A model generated the notes under the pieces. It was given only the letters and a program-made list of their open reading frames with translations. It did no database searches and was not told the origin of the DNA. The position numbers and the translations under genes are program-made. Positions 42,343 to 51,364 of a stretch of DNA of 64,000 nucleotides are shown piece by piece. This DNA is from Niallia sp052318935. Its GTDB lineage: Bacteria > Bacillota > Bacilli > Bacillales > Cytobacillaceae. Position 1 is the stretch's first letter, and each line of letters opens with the position of its first letter. The DNA lies in assembly GCA_052318935.1 (NCBI GenBank), contig JBQRKO010000003.1; one strand, written 5' to 3'.

Positions 42343-42682
42343 CATAATCATTGGTTTCCTTATACTTAGTGGAGCATTGTTGAATTTGATTGCAGCAGTT
42401 GGGGTTATCAAACTGCCCGATGTTTATACTAGAAACCACGCTGCTTCCAAATCTGCAACGCTTGGAGTAATGTGTATTCTTCTTGGAACTTGTCTTTATT
42501 TTTTACAAACAGAAGGAGTTTTTCACTCTAGTTTGATTCTCGCGATTGCGTTTATTTTTCTTACTTCACCTGTTGCCGGACATCTTATTATCCGAGCAGC
42601 CTATCATACAAATGTTCCAATGGCAGATCATACGATCAGAGACGATTTAAAAGCAAAAAAAGAAGCTGATTCATCTAAATAG
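42323..42682 (+). CDS. mrpG: Na+/H+ antiporter subunit G
   Basis: A 119-residue protein with three helices. GVIKLPDVYTRNHAASKSAT is the MnhG signature, and LTSPVAGHLIIRAAYHTNVP follows. It starts with GTG 42323 after AGGGGA inside mrpF. It is the last gene of the operon; a terminator lies 70 bases downstream. Confidence 0.93.
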   Translation: MIEIIINIIIGFLILSGALLNLIAAVGVIKLPDVYTRNHAASKSATLGVMCILLGTCLYFLQTEGVFHSSLILAIAFIFLTSPVAGHLIIRAAYHTNVPMADHTIRDDLKAKKEADSSK

Positions 42683-42751
42683 TTGTTTATTTCCGAGGAG
42701 CAGCGATTTCAAATTCTGGTTTCCTTTTTGAAATCTTACGTGCCCATTAAA

Positions 42752-42777
42752 TAGTGGTGGAGTGCCCTTCACCACTA
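42752..42777 (+). terminator. mrp operon terminator
   Basis: TAGTGGTG / CACCACTA with a 10-base loop, followed by TTTTCT. Confidence 0.85.
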
Positions 42778-42924
42778 TTTTCTATCTTCATACGATTATA
42801 TTCATTACCTTCACAATAACTCTACTCTTATTTAGTGCGATTTTTCCCCATTTTTTGTTCTTCATTTTATCATTTTGCATAGAATATGTAACAATATATA
42901 TTCGTAAACGAAAGGATTGTCCTT

Positions 42925-43308
42925 ATGTATCGACCTCATTATCCTTATAAAAGGATGCATTCGATCATCAATCATCCTTATTTGCATTATCCCATGATGT
43001 TCCGCGAGCTGCCGGCAGTAAACCCAAATCAATTAATTCATTCTGCACAAGATTCTTTAAGCCTTTTAAAGGATTGTGAAACCATTTTGACAAGAATTTC
43101 CCATTCGAAAGAATTTTCAAGTCAATTAATGAGTGCTGCACAAGCATCCCAAAATCAGACGGTTATCCAACTTATTCAATCACTCGGCATAAAAAACATG
43201 CCAAAAATCTCCTATAACCCTGACGGAATTACGTTTAATTTTGACCATAAAAATCAACCGCCACATTGCTGCTATTTCTCTATTCAACTAAAATGGATAG
43301 AGAAATAG
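42925..43308 (+). CDS. Uncharacterised protein, possibly spore-related
   Basis: A 127-residue protein. The N-terminus (1-35) is rich in Tyr, His and Pro (MYRPHYPYKRMHS). It is followed by helices (LIHSAQDSLSLLKDCETILT, FSSQLMSAAQASQNQTVIQL) and a beta-rich tail with PPHCCYFSIQLKW. The Tyr/His/Pro-rich start is like that of some Bacillus spore coat proteins, but I do not recognise the family. ATG 42925 follows AAAGGA. No signal peptide or membrane span. Confidence 0.65.
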   Translation: MYRPHYPYKRMHSIINHPYLHYPMMFRELPAVNPNQLIHSAQDSLSLLKDCETILTRISHSKEFSSQLMSAAQASQNQTVIQLIQSLGIKNMPKISYNPDGITFNFDHKNQPPHCCYFSIQLKWIEK

Positions 43309-43338
43309 CAAGTATTGCATTCGTTTTAAACGATTTTA

Positions 43339-43524
43339 TTAATAATAAGGATACGGTCCATACGGTGCTGGACCATAAGGATACGGTCCATATGGCGCTG
43401 GTCCGTAATAATATGGTCTTGGTCTAACTATCGCCGCACCAAGAAACCCGCCTAATAAGCCACCAACAAAAGGACCTGCAAACCAAATTCTTGAATCTTG
43501 CGGATGTCTATATCCATACATCAT
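43339..43524 (-). CDS. Small Gly/Pro/Tyr-rich protein with tandem repeats
   Basis: A 61-residue protein. A hydrophobic glycine-rich segment (FAGPFVGGLLGGFLGAAIV) is followed by two copies of a 10-residue repeat, YGPAPYGPYP, also visible as a 30-base DNA tandem repeat. Similar short proteins occur in Bacillus spore outer layers, so a structural spore or surface role is plausible but not shown. ATG 43524 follows GGAGG. Confidence 0.65.
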   Translation of the reverse strand: MMYGYRHPQDSRIWFAGPFVGGLLGGFLGAAIVRPRPYYYGPAPYGPYPYGPAPYGPYPYY

Positions 43525-43699
43525 CAGCGATTACCTCCACTCTTTTTCTATTTGCTCCCTACTCTATTACATATGCATATGCCCGTCATTTGGACTGGGC
43601 TAAAACCTCTTAGCAATTGTCATATATTATCCTTTAACCTTTACTTTTGCCTACCATGCCCACTCAGAACTATTAATGTCTAATTTTGAGTATTGTATA

Positions 43700-43796
43700 G
43701 GCTGTTTTCGTATAGAATGTTGCTTTTAAACTCGCAGCCTGAATACTTCTTCTCCCATTTTTTACGTAAAAAACAACAAACTTTGAGAAAACAGCC
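43700..43796. repeat. Family A repeat, copy 6 (internally deleted)
   Basis: A 97-base copy with intact termini GGCTGTTTTC and GAAAACAGCC and both outer arms, but no central core. The orientation is opposite to copies 3-5. Confidence 0.85.
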
Positions 43797-43923
43797 ATTG
43801 TATAAATCGATATTTTCTTTTGCTGATTTAGGCAAAGGCAAATTCATCAATTTAATCACCCTTCACATAAAGCTTGTTTATACTGTAAAGAAAACACGGA
43901 AAGAAAAGGAGGGATTTTTTACA

Positions 43924-44691
43924 TTGAACGACTTATATAATATAGAAGACAAAACAGCTATCATAACAGGTGGGGGACGAGGATTAGGACAACAAATGGC
44001 CATTGCATTAGGAGAAGCAGGTGCAAACATTGTGATTTGCTCACGAAATATAGACAATTGTTTAAAAACAGTGGAATTATTAAAAGAGAAAGGGATTCAA
44101 GCATTAGCATTACCTTGTGATATCGCAAAGCAAGAAGATATTGATGCAGTTATTGAACGTACAATAGCCGAATATGGAAAGATTGATATTTTAATTAACA
44201 ACAGTGGAACCTCATGGATGGCTCCTATTCTTGATTATCCAGAAGATAGATGGGATAAAGTAATAGACACCAACGTGAAAGGCACTTTTTTATTTTCACA
44301 ATCTGCTGCAAAAAAAATGATCGAGCACCGGAGCGGAAAAATCATTAATATCTCCTCTGTTACTGCCTACTATGGCACACATCCTCATTTTTTGGATGCA
44401 GTTGCCTACAATACAAGCAAAGGTGCGATCATCACCTTAACAAAAGAATTAGCCGTAAAATTAGCACCATACAATATTCAAGTCAACGCTATTGCTCCTG
44501 GTTTTTTTCCAACAAAAATAACGACTGTTTTAGATAAACTTCAAAAACCGATTCTTGCCAAAATTCCTGCTAGCAGATTTGGATCACCAGAAGATTTAAC
44601 AGGGATCACACTATTATTGGCAGGGCATGCTTCCGATTATATTACAGGACAAACGATTGCGGTCGATGGCGGATTATCCTCTATGCTTTAA
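43924..44691 (+). CDS. Short-chain dehydrogenase/reductase of the PHA-like operon
   Basis: A 255-residue classical SDR. TGGGRGLGQQMA binds NAD(P), NNSGTSW takes the place of the usual NNAG, and the catalytic Ser-Tyr-Lys lie in INISSVTAYYG and AYNTSKGAI. NAIAPGFFPTKIT is typical of the gluconate 5-dehydrogenase and acetoacetyl-CoA reductase branches. It is first in an operon with PhaR-like and PhaC-like genes, so a PhaB-type role (3-hydroxyacyl-CoA supply) is possible. The start is TTG 43924 after AAGGAGGG. The rest of the long upstream frame is repeat sequence. Confidence 0.85.
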   Translation: MNDLYNIEDKTAIITGGGRGLGQQMAIALGEAGANIVICSRNIDNCLKTVELLKEKGIQALALPCDIAKQEDIDAVIERTIAEYGKIDILINNSGTSWMAPILDYPEDRWDKVIDTNVKGTFLFSQSAAKKMIEHRSGKIINISSVTAYYGTHPHFLDAVAYNTSKGAIITLTKELAVKLAPYNIQVNAIAPGFFPTKITTVLDKLQKPILAKIPASRFGSPEDLTGITLLLAGHASDYITGQTIAVDGGLSSML

Positions 44692-44748
44692 CAGCTAACA
44701 AGATCATAACGATATCAATAATTAACGTACAGAAAGGAAATGAAACGA

Positions 44749-45237
44749 ATGGTACAAGTTACATTAGATGTATATCAGCTAATAAGAAAAGGTGGAAATT
44801 TGCTTCAATATCGGATAAATACTATCATAAAAAATAAATTAAACAATGAAAATCTGATTTTATTAGCAAATAATCGCAGTAAAGCATTAACGAAAAAAGT
44901 TATACAAGTTCAGAACCATGTGGAAAGATTAGCCTCTATTCTTCATCTTCCTACTAAAACAGACGTATCTAATGCTACTCAGCTTATTCTTCAATCAGAA
45001 GAGAAAATCGATAGTTTAGATGAACAACTTTATGAATTAACCACTATGCTACAAGAGATACAACAGCATGTAAAGACATTATCTACTACAGATAACCCTG
45101 AATTAACAAACATTTCCACAGATCTTTTAAAACAAAAAGAAGGAATTGAAGCTATTCAGCAGGACGTGTTAGACGTAAAAGAAAAAATCTCTGAACAAAA
45201 ACAGCACTCCGAAGATAATAACGATAAGGTGCTGTAA
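44749..45237 (+). CDS. PhaR-like coiled-coil protein
   Basis: A 162-residue soluble, all-helical protein. The segment LHLPTKTDVSNATQLILQSE plus EEKIDSLDEQL resembles the LPTKxDV...EEKVDxLE pattern of PhaR, the small subunit of class IV PHA synthases, and of phasins. The ends are charged coiled coil. ATG 44749 lies ten bases after GGA, while ATG 44740 is too close to it. It is followed after three bases by the PhaC-like gene, which is the strongest clue to its role. Confidence 0.65.
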   Translation: MVQVTLDVYQLIRKGGNLLQYRINTIIKNKLNNENLILLANNRSKALTKKVIQVQNHVERLASILHLPTKTDVSNATQLILQSEEKIDSLDEQLYELTTMLQEIQQHVKTLSTTDNPELTNISTDLLKQKEGIEAIQQDVLDVKEKISEQKQHSEDNNDKVL

Positions 45238-45240
45238 ATA

Positions 45241-46257
45241 ATGGGGAAAAATCAACGTCGTTCCTACCTACACCCAACTGACTCCTTAGATTATGATGCT
45301 GGCCCAACTACCAGACATGCTGTTTGGAAAAAAAATAAAGCAACCTTATGGTATTATCCAGCACCAACGAAACGGTATAAAGAACCTGTTTACCTTGTTT
45401 ATTCTTTAGCAAATAAACCATATATTTTAGATTTAGGCCCTTCTATCAGTTTCATTCAAGCACTTACTAATGCCGGATATGACGCATATTTAATCGATTT
45501 TGGCATACCTGCATTTGAGGATCGTTTTATTTCAATCGATGATTATATAGTAAAATATATTGATAAAGGGTATCAGCGTGCCCTTAGGCATGCTGGAGTA
45601 GATGAAATGAACATAATCGGATTCTGTTTAGGAGGAACATTAGCAGCAATTCACGCAGCATTTACAAAAGAGAAAATAAAAAATTTGATTTTAGCTGTTA
45701 CACCAATTGATTTTCACTCCTTCCCTGATTATGATAAATGGCTTCTTGCATTACGAAATGGAGAAGTTGATATAAATGAGTTAACGGATAGAATCGGAAT
45801 TGTTCCAGCCACTTTTATTAAATACGGAACAAAAATGATTGTTGCACCTATTACCTTTAGTCATTATTTATCTTTATTAAAACTACCGCCTGATCCAAAA
45901 CATTTGTACAAGTGGACGCGTATGAATGAATGGACAAATGATCATATTCCTTTTACAGGGGAAGCAGGTAAAAAAATAATGAACGACTTTATTCGTGATA
46001 ACAAAGTACTAAAAGGGGGACTGACCATTAACGGTGAAATCATTGATTTCAAAAACATTACATGCAACTTCCTTGGGTTTGCGACAAAAAATGATCCTTT
46101 AGTTCCCAGCAATTTATGTGAACCTATCGTAGATCTTATTTCAAGTGAAGATAAAACGTTTAAATTACTAGAAGCCGGACATATTTCCTTAGTTACAAAA
46201 GAAAAACTAATGGACTTTATGGATCTCTGGCTGGAAGAGCATTCTACACCTTTATAA
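45241..46257 (+). CDS. phaC: Polyhydroxyalkanoate synthase-like protein (class III/IV PhaC)
   Basis: A 338-residue alpha/beta-hydrolase-fold protein with PhaC features. YLVYSLANKPYILDLGPSIS and DAYLIDFGIPAFEDR are PHA synthase blocks. The nucleophile is Cys129 in IIGFCLGGTLA, and the triad is completed by Asp285 (ATKNDPLVP) and His314 (EAGHISLV). Cysteine in the lipase-like box separates it from esterases. It is somewhat shorter than the 360-residue class IV enzymes. Neighbours supply an SDR and a PhaR-like subunit. It would polymerise 3-hydroxyacyl-CoA into storage granules. Confidence 0.8.
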   Translation: MGKNQRRSYLHPTDSLDYDAGPTTRHAVWKKNKATLWYYPAPTKRYKEPVYLVYSLANKPYILDLGPSISFIQALTNAGYDAYLIDFGIPAFEDRFISIDDYIVKYIDKGYQRALRHAGVDEMNIIGFCLGGTLAAIHAAFTKEKIKNLILAVTPIDFHSFPDYDKWLLALRNGEVDINELTDRIGIVPATFIKYGTKMIVAPITFSHYLSLLKLPPDPKHLYKWTRMNEWTNDHIPFTGEAGKKIMNDFIRDNKVLKGGLTINGEIIDFKNITCNFLGFATKNDPLVPSNLCEPIVDLISSEDKTFKLLEAGHISLVTKEKLMDFMDLWLEEHSTPL

Positions 46258-46303
46258 ACGGAAGCGCTTTGGTTAGCCCTAAAGTAAATTGTTCTCGTAA
46301 CTA
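46257..46303. repeat. Family C fragment
   Basis: CGGAAGCGCTTTGGTTAGCC followed by GTAAATTGTTCTCGTAACT resembles the left arm of family C. It starts at the phaC stop codon. Confidence 0.5.
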
Positions 46304-46313
46304 AACACGACAT

Positions 46314-46358
46314 AAAAAGGTGAAAACCCTTGTTTGATGATGGGTTCTCACCTTTTTT
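46314..46358 (+). terminator. Terminator of the PhaC operon
   Basis: AAAAAGGTGAAAACCC / GGGTTCTCACCTTTTT with a 12-base loop. Confidence 0.88.
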
Positions 46359-46362
46359 TACA

Positions 46363-46525
46363 AGATAAGAAAGCATAAAATTTCGAACCTAGTTTAGTGT
46401 CTAGCTCCGGCGCCTAGCCCCTGTGAAAAATAACCTCTTGCCTCTAAAAGTAAAAAACACTTTTTGAGTCAAGAGAACATTTTTCTTCGGGGCTGAACAA
46501 GGCGCCTGCGCTTTTCTTATTAGCC
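46363..46525. repeat. Family C repeat, copy 5 (inverted)
   Basis: Reads CTAGCTCCGGCGCCTAGCCC to GGCGCCTGCGCTTTTCTTAT, the reverse complement of copies 1-4. Confidence 0.8.
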
Positions 46526-46552
46526 CGAAAAAAGTTAAATATTCATATCCTA

Positions 46553-48058
46553 TTACTTCTCGTCTATTTCAAATCTTTCTACCAGCAGCGCAAGGGTTCT
46601 TGTCATAGCACCGGTCGCTCCTATATCTCCTAGATCAGAATTCGATTTTGTAGTAGAAGTGCCGGCTATATCAAGATGTACCCAAGGAGTTCCTTCCGAA
46701 AATTCTCCAACAAAAGCACCACCCATAATCGCATGGCCTTCTCTTCCTGGAGAATTATTTAAATCCGCAATGATACTGCTTCTTATCTTTTTCTTATGGC
46801 TTTCAAAAATCGGCAGCCGCCAAATCGGTTCTCCTGCTTCGTAGGATGCCTCTAGTACTTGCTCAAAAAACGATTCATTATTCGTCATCGCACCAGTTGT
46901 TTCCATACCTAATGCGATGATGACGCCACCTGTTAATGTTGCTACATCAATTAAGTAATTCGCTCCATGATGTTTTGCATACGTAACAGCATCTGCTAAA
47001 ACCAACCGACCTTCTGCATCTGTATTTAATACTTCAATGGTTTTCCCGCTCATAGATGTGATCACATCATCTGGTTTAAAAGCAGCACCGCTAATCATAT
47101 TATCCGTTGATGGAATAACGGCCACTACATTTTGTTCTGGCTTTAATTCGCCGATAATTTCCATCGCGCCTAGAACGGCGGCTGCACCACCCATATCTGT
47201 TTTCATGCCAACGATGCCATCCTTTGTTTTAATCGAGTAGCCACCCGTATCAAAGGTTATTCCTTTGCCAACTAAGCCAATCACATCATGCCATTTTTCC
47301 TTCCCTTGATATTTCAGCACAATCATTTTTGGAGGCTCAACAGACCCTTGATTTACCGCCAACAAGGCACCCATACCGAGCTTTAACATATCCTCTTTTT
47401 CTAAAATTTCTACTTCAAAAGAATAAGTGGCGGCAAGTTTTTGTGCATATTCTGCTAAACAAGCTGCTGTTAGCATATTTCCTGGTAAATTAACTAAGTC
47501 ACGAGCAGAATTTGTTCCTTTTCCATATACATAACCAACATGTAAAGCTGCTTCCAATTTTTGTTGATCTGCTTGACTGAAGACTGTAATTTTTTCAACC
47601 TTTTTCTCTGGTTCATTTGATTTTTGCTTATAGCCTGTAAATTCATATGTCGCTAATGCAAAAGCTTCGCTAAATGCATGGGAGGCATCTGATGCGTCTA
47701 TTTTTTCTGTTACAAAAGAATCGATATAAATAGATGTTTCCATCCATTTTTCTTTTTTTATGTCTTTCCATGTCGCTCCAAAAATTTCTTTTAATACATC
47801 AAAAGTTAATTCTTTTTCTTTTCCTAATCCTACAAAAATAATTCGTTTTGCGCCTATTTTTCCAAACGTATGTATTTTCGCAAGTCGTTTCTTCTTAGCT
47901 GAAATATCTCCGCTTTTCACTAAATTTGTAAGCTCTCCTTGAAAAACCTCATCCAGCTGCGCTAGTTTTCCTTCGAATTTAATTGTCTTGTCAAAGAGTC
48001 CAATAATAATGCTTTCTTGAGTACTAAAAATATCCCACTCCGCCTGATTAATAAACAA
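46553..48058 (-). CDS. pepA: Leucyl aminopeptidase (M17)
   Basis: A 501-residue M17 aminopeptidase. The C-terminal catalytic domain has the two-metal motifs VGKGITFDTGGYSIK and GMKTDMGGAAAV, and NTDAEGRLVLADA is the family signature. The N-terminal 150 residues form the macro-like domain. It releases N-terminal residues from peptides in the cytoplasm. The start is TTG 48058, eight bases after GGAGG; the GTG at 48073 lies inside that site. It is beside yuiD and yuiC as in B. subtilis. Confidence 0.93.
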   Translation of the reverse strand: MFINQAEWDIFSTQESIIIGLFDKTIKFEGKLAQLDEVFQGELTNLVKSGDISAKKKRLAKIHTFGKIGAKRIIFVGLGKEKELTFDVLKEIFGATWKDIKKEKWMETSIYIDSFVTEKIDASDASHAFSEAFALATYEFTGYKQKSNEPEKKVEKITVFSQADQQKLEAALHVGYVYGKGTNSARDLVNLPGNMLTAACLAEYAQKLAATYSFEVEILEKEDMLKLGMGALLAVNQGSVEPPKMIVLKYQGKEKWHDVIGLVGKGITFDTGGYSIKTKDGIVGMKTDMGGAAAVLGAMEIIGELKPEQNVVAVIPSTDNMISGAAFKPDDVITSMSGKTIEVLNTDAEGRLVLADAVTYAKHHGANYLIDVATLTGGVIIALGMETTGAMTNNESFFEQVLEASYEAGEPIWRLPIFESHKKKIRSSIIADLNNSPGREGHAIMGGAFVGEFSEGTPWVHLDIAGTSTTKSNSDLGDIGATGAMTRTLALLVERFEIDEK

Positions 48059-48314
48059 ATAGATGACCTCCACCCTTTTTCTTCTTATTATACTGAAAAG
48101 ATCATACTATTTAAAAAATAATGATTAGGTAAAGGCAGATTAGTACGTAAAACAAATCGTTATTGGTTATGTTATAATAATAGTAAATCTAACCCCCAGT
48201 TAGATCACATTTGTAAGGGTAGGAAATTACATACTTTTAATGTTGTGAACTAAGTTCCAATTATTTAGCGGAAAGATAATACAGTATAAACTACATAAAC
48301 ATGAGGTGATTTAC

Positions 48315-48791
48315 TTGGAATTATTGTATAATTTTTCCTTGCTCGCAAGCTTAGCTGCGATATTCTTTGCTCAATTTGTTAAAGTGCCGATTACTTTTTT
48401 TATTACAAAAAAGATAGATTGGTCTTTACTTACGAGTACAGGGGGGATGCCAAGCTCTCATTCAGCAGCTGTTACCGCTTTAACTACAGGCGTCGCACTT
48501 GAATCTGGTGTCAATACTCCTCTATTTGCTGTAGCTGCTATATTTGCGGTTATCACCATGTTTGATGCAACCGGCGTTAGAAGACAGGCTGGTGAACAAG
48601 CGATTGTATTAAATCAATTAGTTTCTGATTTTAATAAATTTTTAACGGATGCAAAAGGATGGCAAAATAAGCCAGAACAACAAAAACGAAAAGAACTAAA
48701 AGAACTGCTTGGCCATAAACCAATTGAAGTATTTTTTGGAGGGTTAACTGGAATAGCCCTAACGCTTATTTTAGATATGATTTTTAAATAA
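48315..48791 (+). CDS. yuiD: Divergent PAP2-family membrane protein
   Basis: A 158-residue membrane protein (DUF212, acid phosphatase/haloperoxidase-related), the same length as B. subtilis YuiD. LAAIFFAQFVKVPITF is the first span, STGGMPSSHSAAVTALTTG holds the PAP2-like histidine, and ATGVRRQAGEQA holds the arginine pair. The substrate is unknown. The start is TTG 48315, six bases after GAGGTG. A bidirectional terminator follows. Confidence 0.92.
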   Translation: MELLYNFSLLASLAAIFFAQFVKVPITFFITKKIDWSLLTSTGGMPSSHSAAVTALTTGVALESGVNTPLFAVAAIFAVITMFDATGVRRQAGEQAIVLNQLVSDFNKFLTDAKGWQNKPEQQKRKELKELLGHKPIEVFFGGLTGIALTLILDMIFK

Positions 48792-48818
48792 AATAAAAGC
48801 GCCTTGGCGCTTTTATTT
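48791..48818. terminator. Bidirectional terminator between yuiD and yuiC
   Basis: AAATAAAAGCGCC / GGCGCTTTTATTT with a minimal loop. Confidence 0.9.
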
Positions 48819-49519
48819 TATTTACTTTCTGCTTTTGTGTATTCTTGACGGAAAACTTGCATTGATTTTTTTTCATTTAAATTTTTTAGCGTTTCTTCTG
48901 TCAATGTTCCTTTTCCCATTTCAACTATGTATACGTCTATTGCTTTTTTACCCCAATTGTTGTATACATCATCAACCGTTTTATAATATAAATCTAGTTT
49001 ATTACCATTTATTGCCGAACCTGTATCCGCTACCACACCAAATCCGTAATCAGGAATAAATAAAATCGTCCCGATTGGAAATACGTTTGGATCTGCAGCA
49101 ATCGTACTATATAAATCTCTTTTTACCTTTACACCCGAAAAAGTAATGCCATACTGAGGATGATTAGGATTTTTTCCTGTGGACTCATATCCTGCCGTAT
49201 ACCCTGTTGCTACTACCCTCTTTTTTGGATAGGAAGACCAATCCCTGTTTTCTAATGACGGCTGTTCACCTTCTACTTCTTTACTAGATGAAATCTGTGT
49301 ATTTTCAGTAAAAACTTGCTGTAATGTTTTTACAGCGACACCAATTGCTTTAAGTTTATGATCAAACTGCGATTCTTCACTTTCTAATTCACCTTGATTA
49401 ACCTCTTGAGAATAGGAACTTGCTTTAACTCCTGAAATAGATTGGAATGTTGTTAATAATGCAGCAATAAAAAGCAGGACCATTCCTAATCTTTTTAAAT
49501 ATTTTTTACATAAATTCAT
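48818..49519 (-). CDS. yuiC: 3D-domain cell wall hydrolase-like protein
   Basis: A 233-residue exported protein. The signal peptide or anchor (residues 8-32, MVLLFIAALLTTFQSISGV) is followed by an acidic linker. The C-terminal 3D domain (about 105-210) includes RVVATGYTAGYESTGKNPN, GTILFIPDYGFGVVADTGSA and KLDLYYKTVDDVYNNWGKK, with the three aspartates that name it, as in the MltA/Sps family. It probably acts on peptidoglycan. ATG 49519 follows AGGAG. It is the YuiC counterpart, convergent with yuiD. Confidence 0.88.
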   Translation of the reverse strand: MNLCKKYLKRLGMVLLFIAALLTTFQSISGVKASSYSQEVNQGELESEESQFDHKLKAIGVAVKTLQQVFTENTQISSSKEVEGEQPSLENRDWSSYPKKRVVATGYTAGYESTGKNPNHPQYGITFSGVKVKRDLYSTIAADPNVFPIGTILFIPDYGFGVVADTGSAINGNKLDLYYKTVDDVYNNWGKKAIDVYIVEMGKGTLTEETLKNLNEKKSMQVFRQEYTKAESK

Positions 49520-49613
49520 TCTTTCACTCCTCTCAAAACTATTCATTTCCCATTTTCAAAGAAAATATTCATAAATAATTCAAAAGGAGTTCTAACACTT
49601 TCTAATAAATCCA

Positions 49614-49720
49614 ATAAGAAAAGCGCAAGCCCGAAGAAAAATGTTCTCTTGACTCAAAAGTGTTTTTTACTTTTAGAGGCAAGAAGTTATCTTTCACAGG
49701 GGCTAGGCGCCAATGTCATC
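49614..49720. repeat. Family C repeat, copy 6
   Basis: AGAAAAGCGCAAGCCCGAAG to CAGGGGCTAGGCGCC. It abuts the 3' end of the broken cupin gene at 49724. Confidence 0.75.
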
Positions 49721-49723
49721 TAG

Positions 49724-49897
49724 CTATTTTTCAAAAAAGGAAAATTGACGTGCTTGATTATGATTATGCCTTACTTCTGAAGTGTTCGCAGGCATACGTT
49801 CGTGAATAACACTTAAATCTTTATTTTTTACTAAATGCCAACCATCACAATTGTCTCCCCATATGTAATGTTCTACGTTTTGTTTACTTATTTTCAT
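49724..49897 (-). pseudogene. Truncated cupin-domain protein
   Basis: ATG 49897 follows GGAGAGGTT, and the frame reads ISKQNVEHYIWGDNCDGWHL and then AREV-type cupin sequence with RHNHNQARQFSFF before stopping after 57 codons. The first cupin metal-site motif (H-x-H) has just begun when the frame ends, next to a family C repeat. A normal member would be about 110-120 residues, so the C-terminal half of the barrel is missing. Confidence 0.7.
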
Positions 49898-50277
49898 TAC
49901 AACCTCTCCTTGGTCTCTTTTGATTAATTTTAATCTTTGAGGATAGTTTTTCCAATAAAAAAGCTTGTTGAATTTTTTCTTAAACTATACTAATAGCTTT
50001 GCATTAAAGAGCGGGGGAGTGAAAAAGATTGACAATCCCGCATATTCCCATAAGATTAAATCCAAAGCACACCTTAAATTAATGGGGGATAAATAGAGAA
50101 GGGACTTCCGAACCGCCACACGAGCCATTTTGAGCGTCTGCGGGCGTTGCAAAATCATTATATTTATCCTCCGCTAACTGTCCGTTAATACAACAGAAAA
50201 GCGCTCCTGCTTATTAGAGAAACGCAATTCGTTTGCACCGTAAGCTTTAGGCAATCGGTGTACCATTTACAATAGGC
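49898..50277. other. Gene-free stretch
   Basis: No coding region recognised. A GC-richer patch around 50100-50180 (CGTCTGCGGGCGTTGC) differs from its surroundings and may be repeat-derived, but I could not match it to another copy in the window. Confidence 0.4.
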
Positions 50278-51111
50278 TTATCTGCGCCTTTTTTCCGTTA
50301 AACATTCTTCTTCGGGTTTCATTTTTATCAGTTTCCACTTTCCATTCCTTGCTTTTCGAAATTGAGCAACTTCTACGTCTGTTCCATTCGTTAATGTAAA
50401 AAATATAATGCAATAATCTGCACCATCATTACCGTGAAAATAAATATTTTTAACATATCCATTCTTTGTAGTTGGGTATATTTTTTGAATCAACTTGCAC
50501 CAATTACCATATTTCACTTCAACTACTGATTCCGCATCATGACTCCACCCATGATAAGGTGCGCAGAGAAAGTCCTTCCCAATCTGTTGCACATCTGAAA
50601 TTCGATAACCTTCTTTTTCGTCAATAAGTTGGATAAATCCGTAATAATAACCAAAATACTCATTTCTTTTTTCCTTAAATCCCTCAATCGTTTCGATTTC
50701 ATAAAAAAACCTTATTCCTTGTTTTATATCTGGCAATCTACAAAGCTTTATCAAACTCGTATGCCCCACACCAGCAAACGAATTTAAATAGTCTTCATAA
50801 CTTAGTTTTCTTTGGTACTCCTTGGACAAAAAATTGTATGCAAGTGGAAATGGTATTCGTGCTTGACCAACCGAACCACAACTTCGTCCTCCCAAATTTT
50901 CTGCTTCACGTAAAATACTAAAATAGTTGAGAAGGGTATCTTCTGGAGTTTTTGTCAGTTCAATTGGCAATAAGATTTGGTCATGGGTTTTATCATAAAA
51001 AGGGGAGAAGGTCTCCCAAGTGTCGAATCTCAAATTTAAAGCGGACAAGCATGATGGACGAAAATATTTTTGATGATAAGCAGCTATGTCCTTTTGATTC
51101 CGTACAAACAT
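50278..51111 (-). CDS. Uncharacterised 277-residue protein
   Basis: A soluble protein of 277 residues with no signal peptide or membrane span. It is rich in Tyr, Phe and Trp. Segments include SCLSALNLRFDTWETFSPFY, GRSCGSVGQARIPFPLAYNF, DFLCAPYHGWSHDAESVVEV and a C-terminal beta-rich part (YCIIFFTLTNGTDVEVAQF) reminiscent of NTF2-like or DUF4829-type folds. I do not recognise the family. The start may be ATG 51111 (six bases after GGGGTG) or ATG 51117. The flanks are a cupin remnant and an integrase remnant, so this block may be accessory. Confidence 0.6.
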   Translation of the reverse strand: MFVRNQKDIAAYHQKYFRPSCLSALNLRFDTWETFSPFYDKTHDQILLPIELTKTPEDTLLNYFSILREAENLGGRSCGSVGQARIPFPLAYNFLSKEYQRKLSYEDYLNSFAGVGHTSLIKLCRLPDIKQGIRFFYEIETIEGFKEKRNEYFGYYYGFIQLIDEKEGYRISDVQQIGKDFLCAPYHGWSHDAESVVEVKYGNWCKLIQKIYPTTKNGYVKNIYFHGNDGADYCIIFFTLTNGTDVEVAQFRKARNGKWKLIKMKPEEECLTEKRRR

Positions 51112-51364
51112 ATTCATCACCCCACGTTTAGTTTATGAGTAAACGTAGTATATTGCCTTTGAATTCAAAAATATGGAGGGGTAATGATTGCCTCTCTTTT
51201 TTTGTCTATATAGACTTGAATTCTCAATAAACCGCAAATGACTGAATGAAGTAAGCCACGATTCGAGACTTGGCTCACCTTTTTATTAGTCCATCATCTA
51301 CATTTGGTATGCGGTATTGTATTAAATCAGCGGGAAGTGAAAGTATTATTTATTCTTCATAAAA

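Noticed and set aside
43339..43420. Short direct repeats that might be a CRISPR array
   Set aside because: They are a coding tandem repeat of 30 bases with no spacers, inside a small protein gene. No cas genes are in the window.
43693..43923. Longer N-terminus for the SDR gene
   Set aside because: The upstream frame runs through family A copy 6; TTG 43924 after AAGGAGGG gives a normal SDR start.
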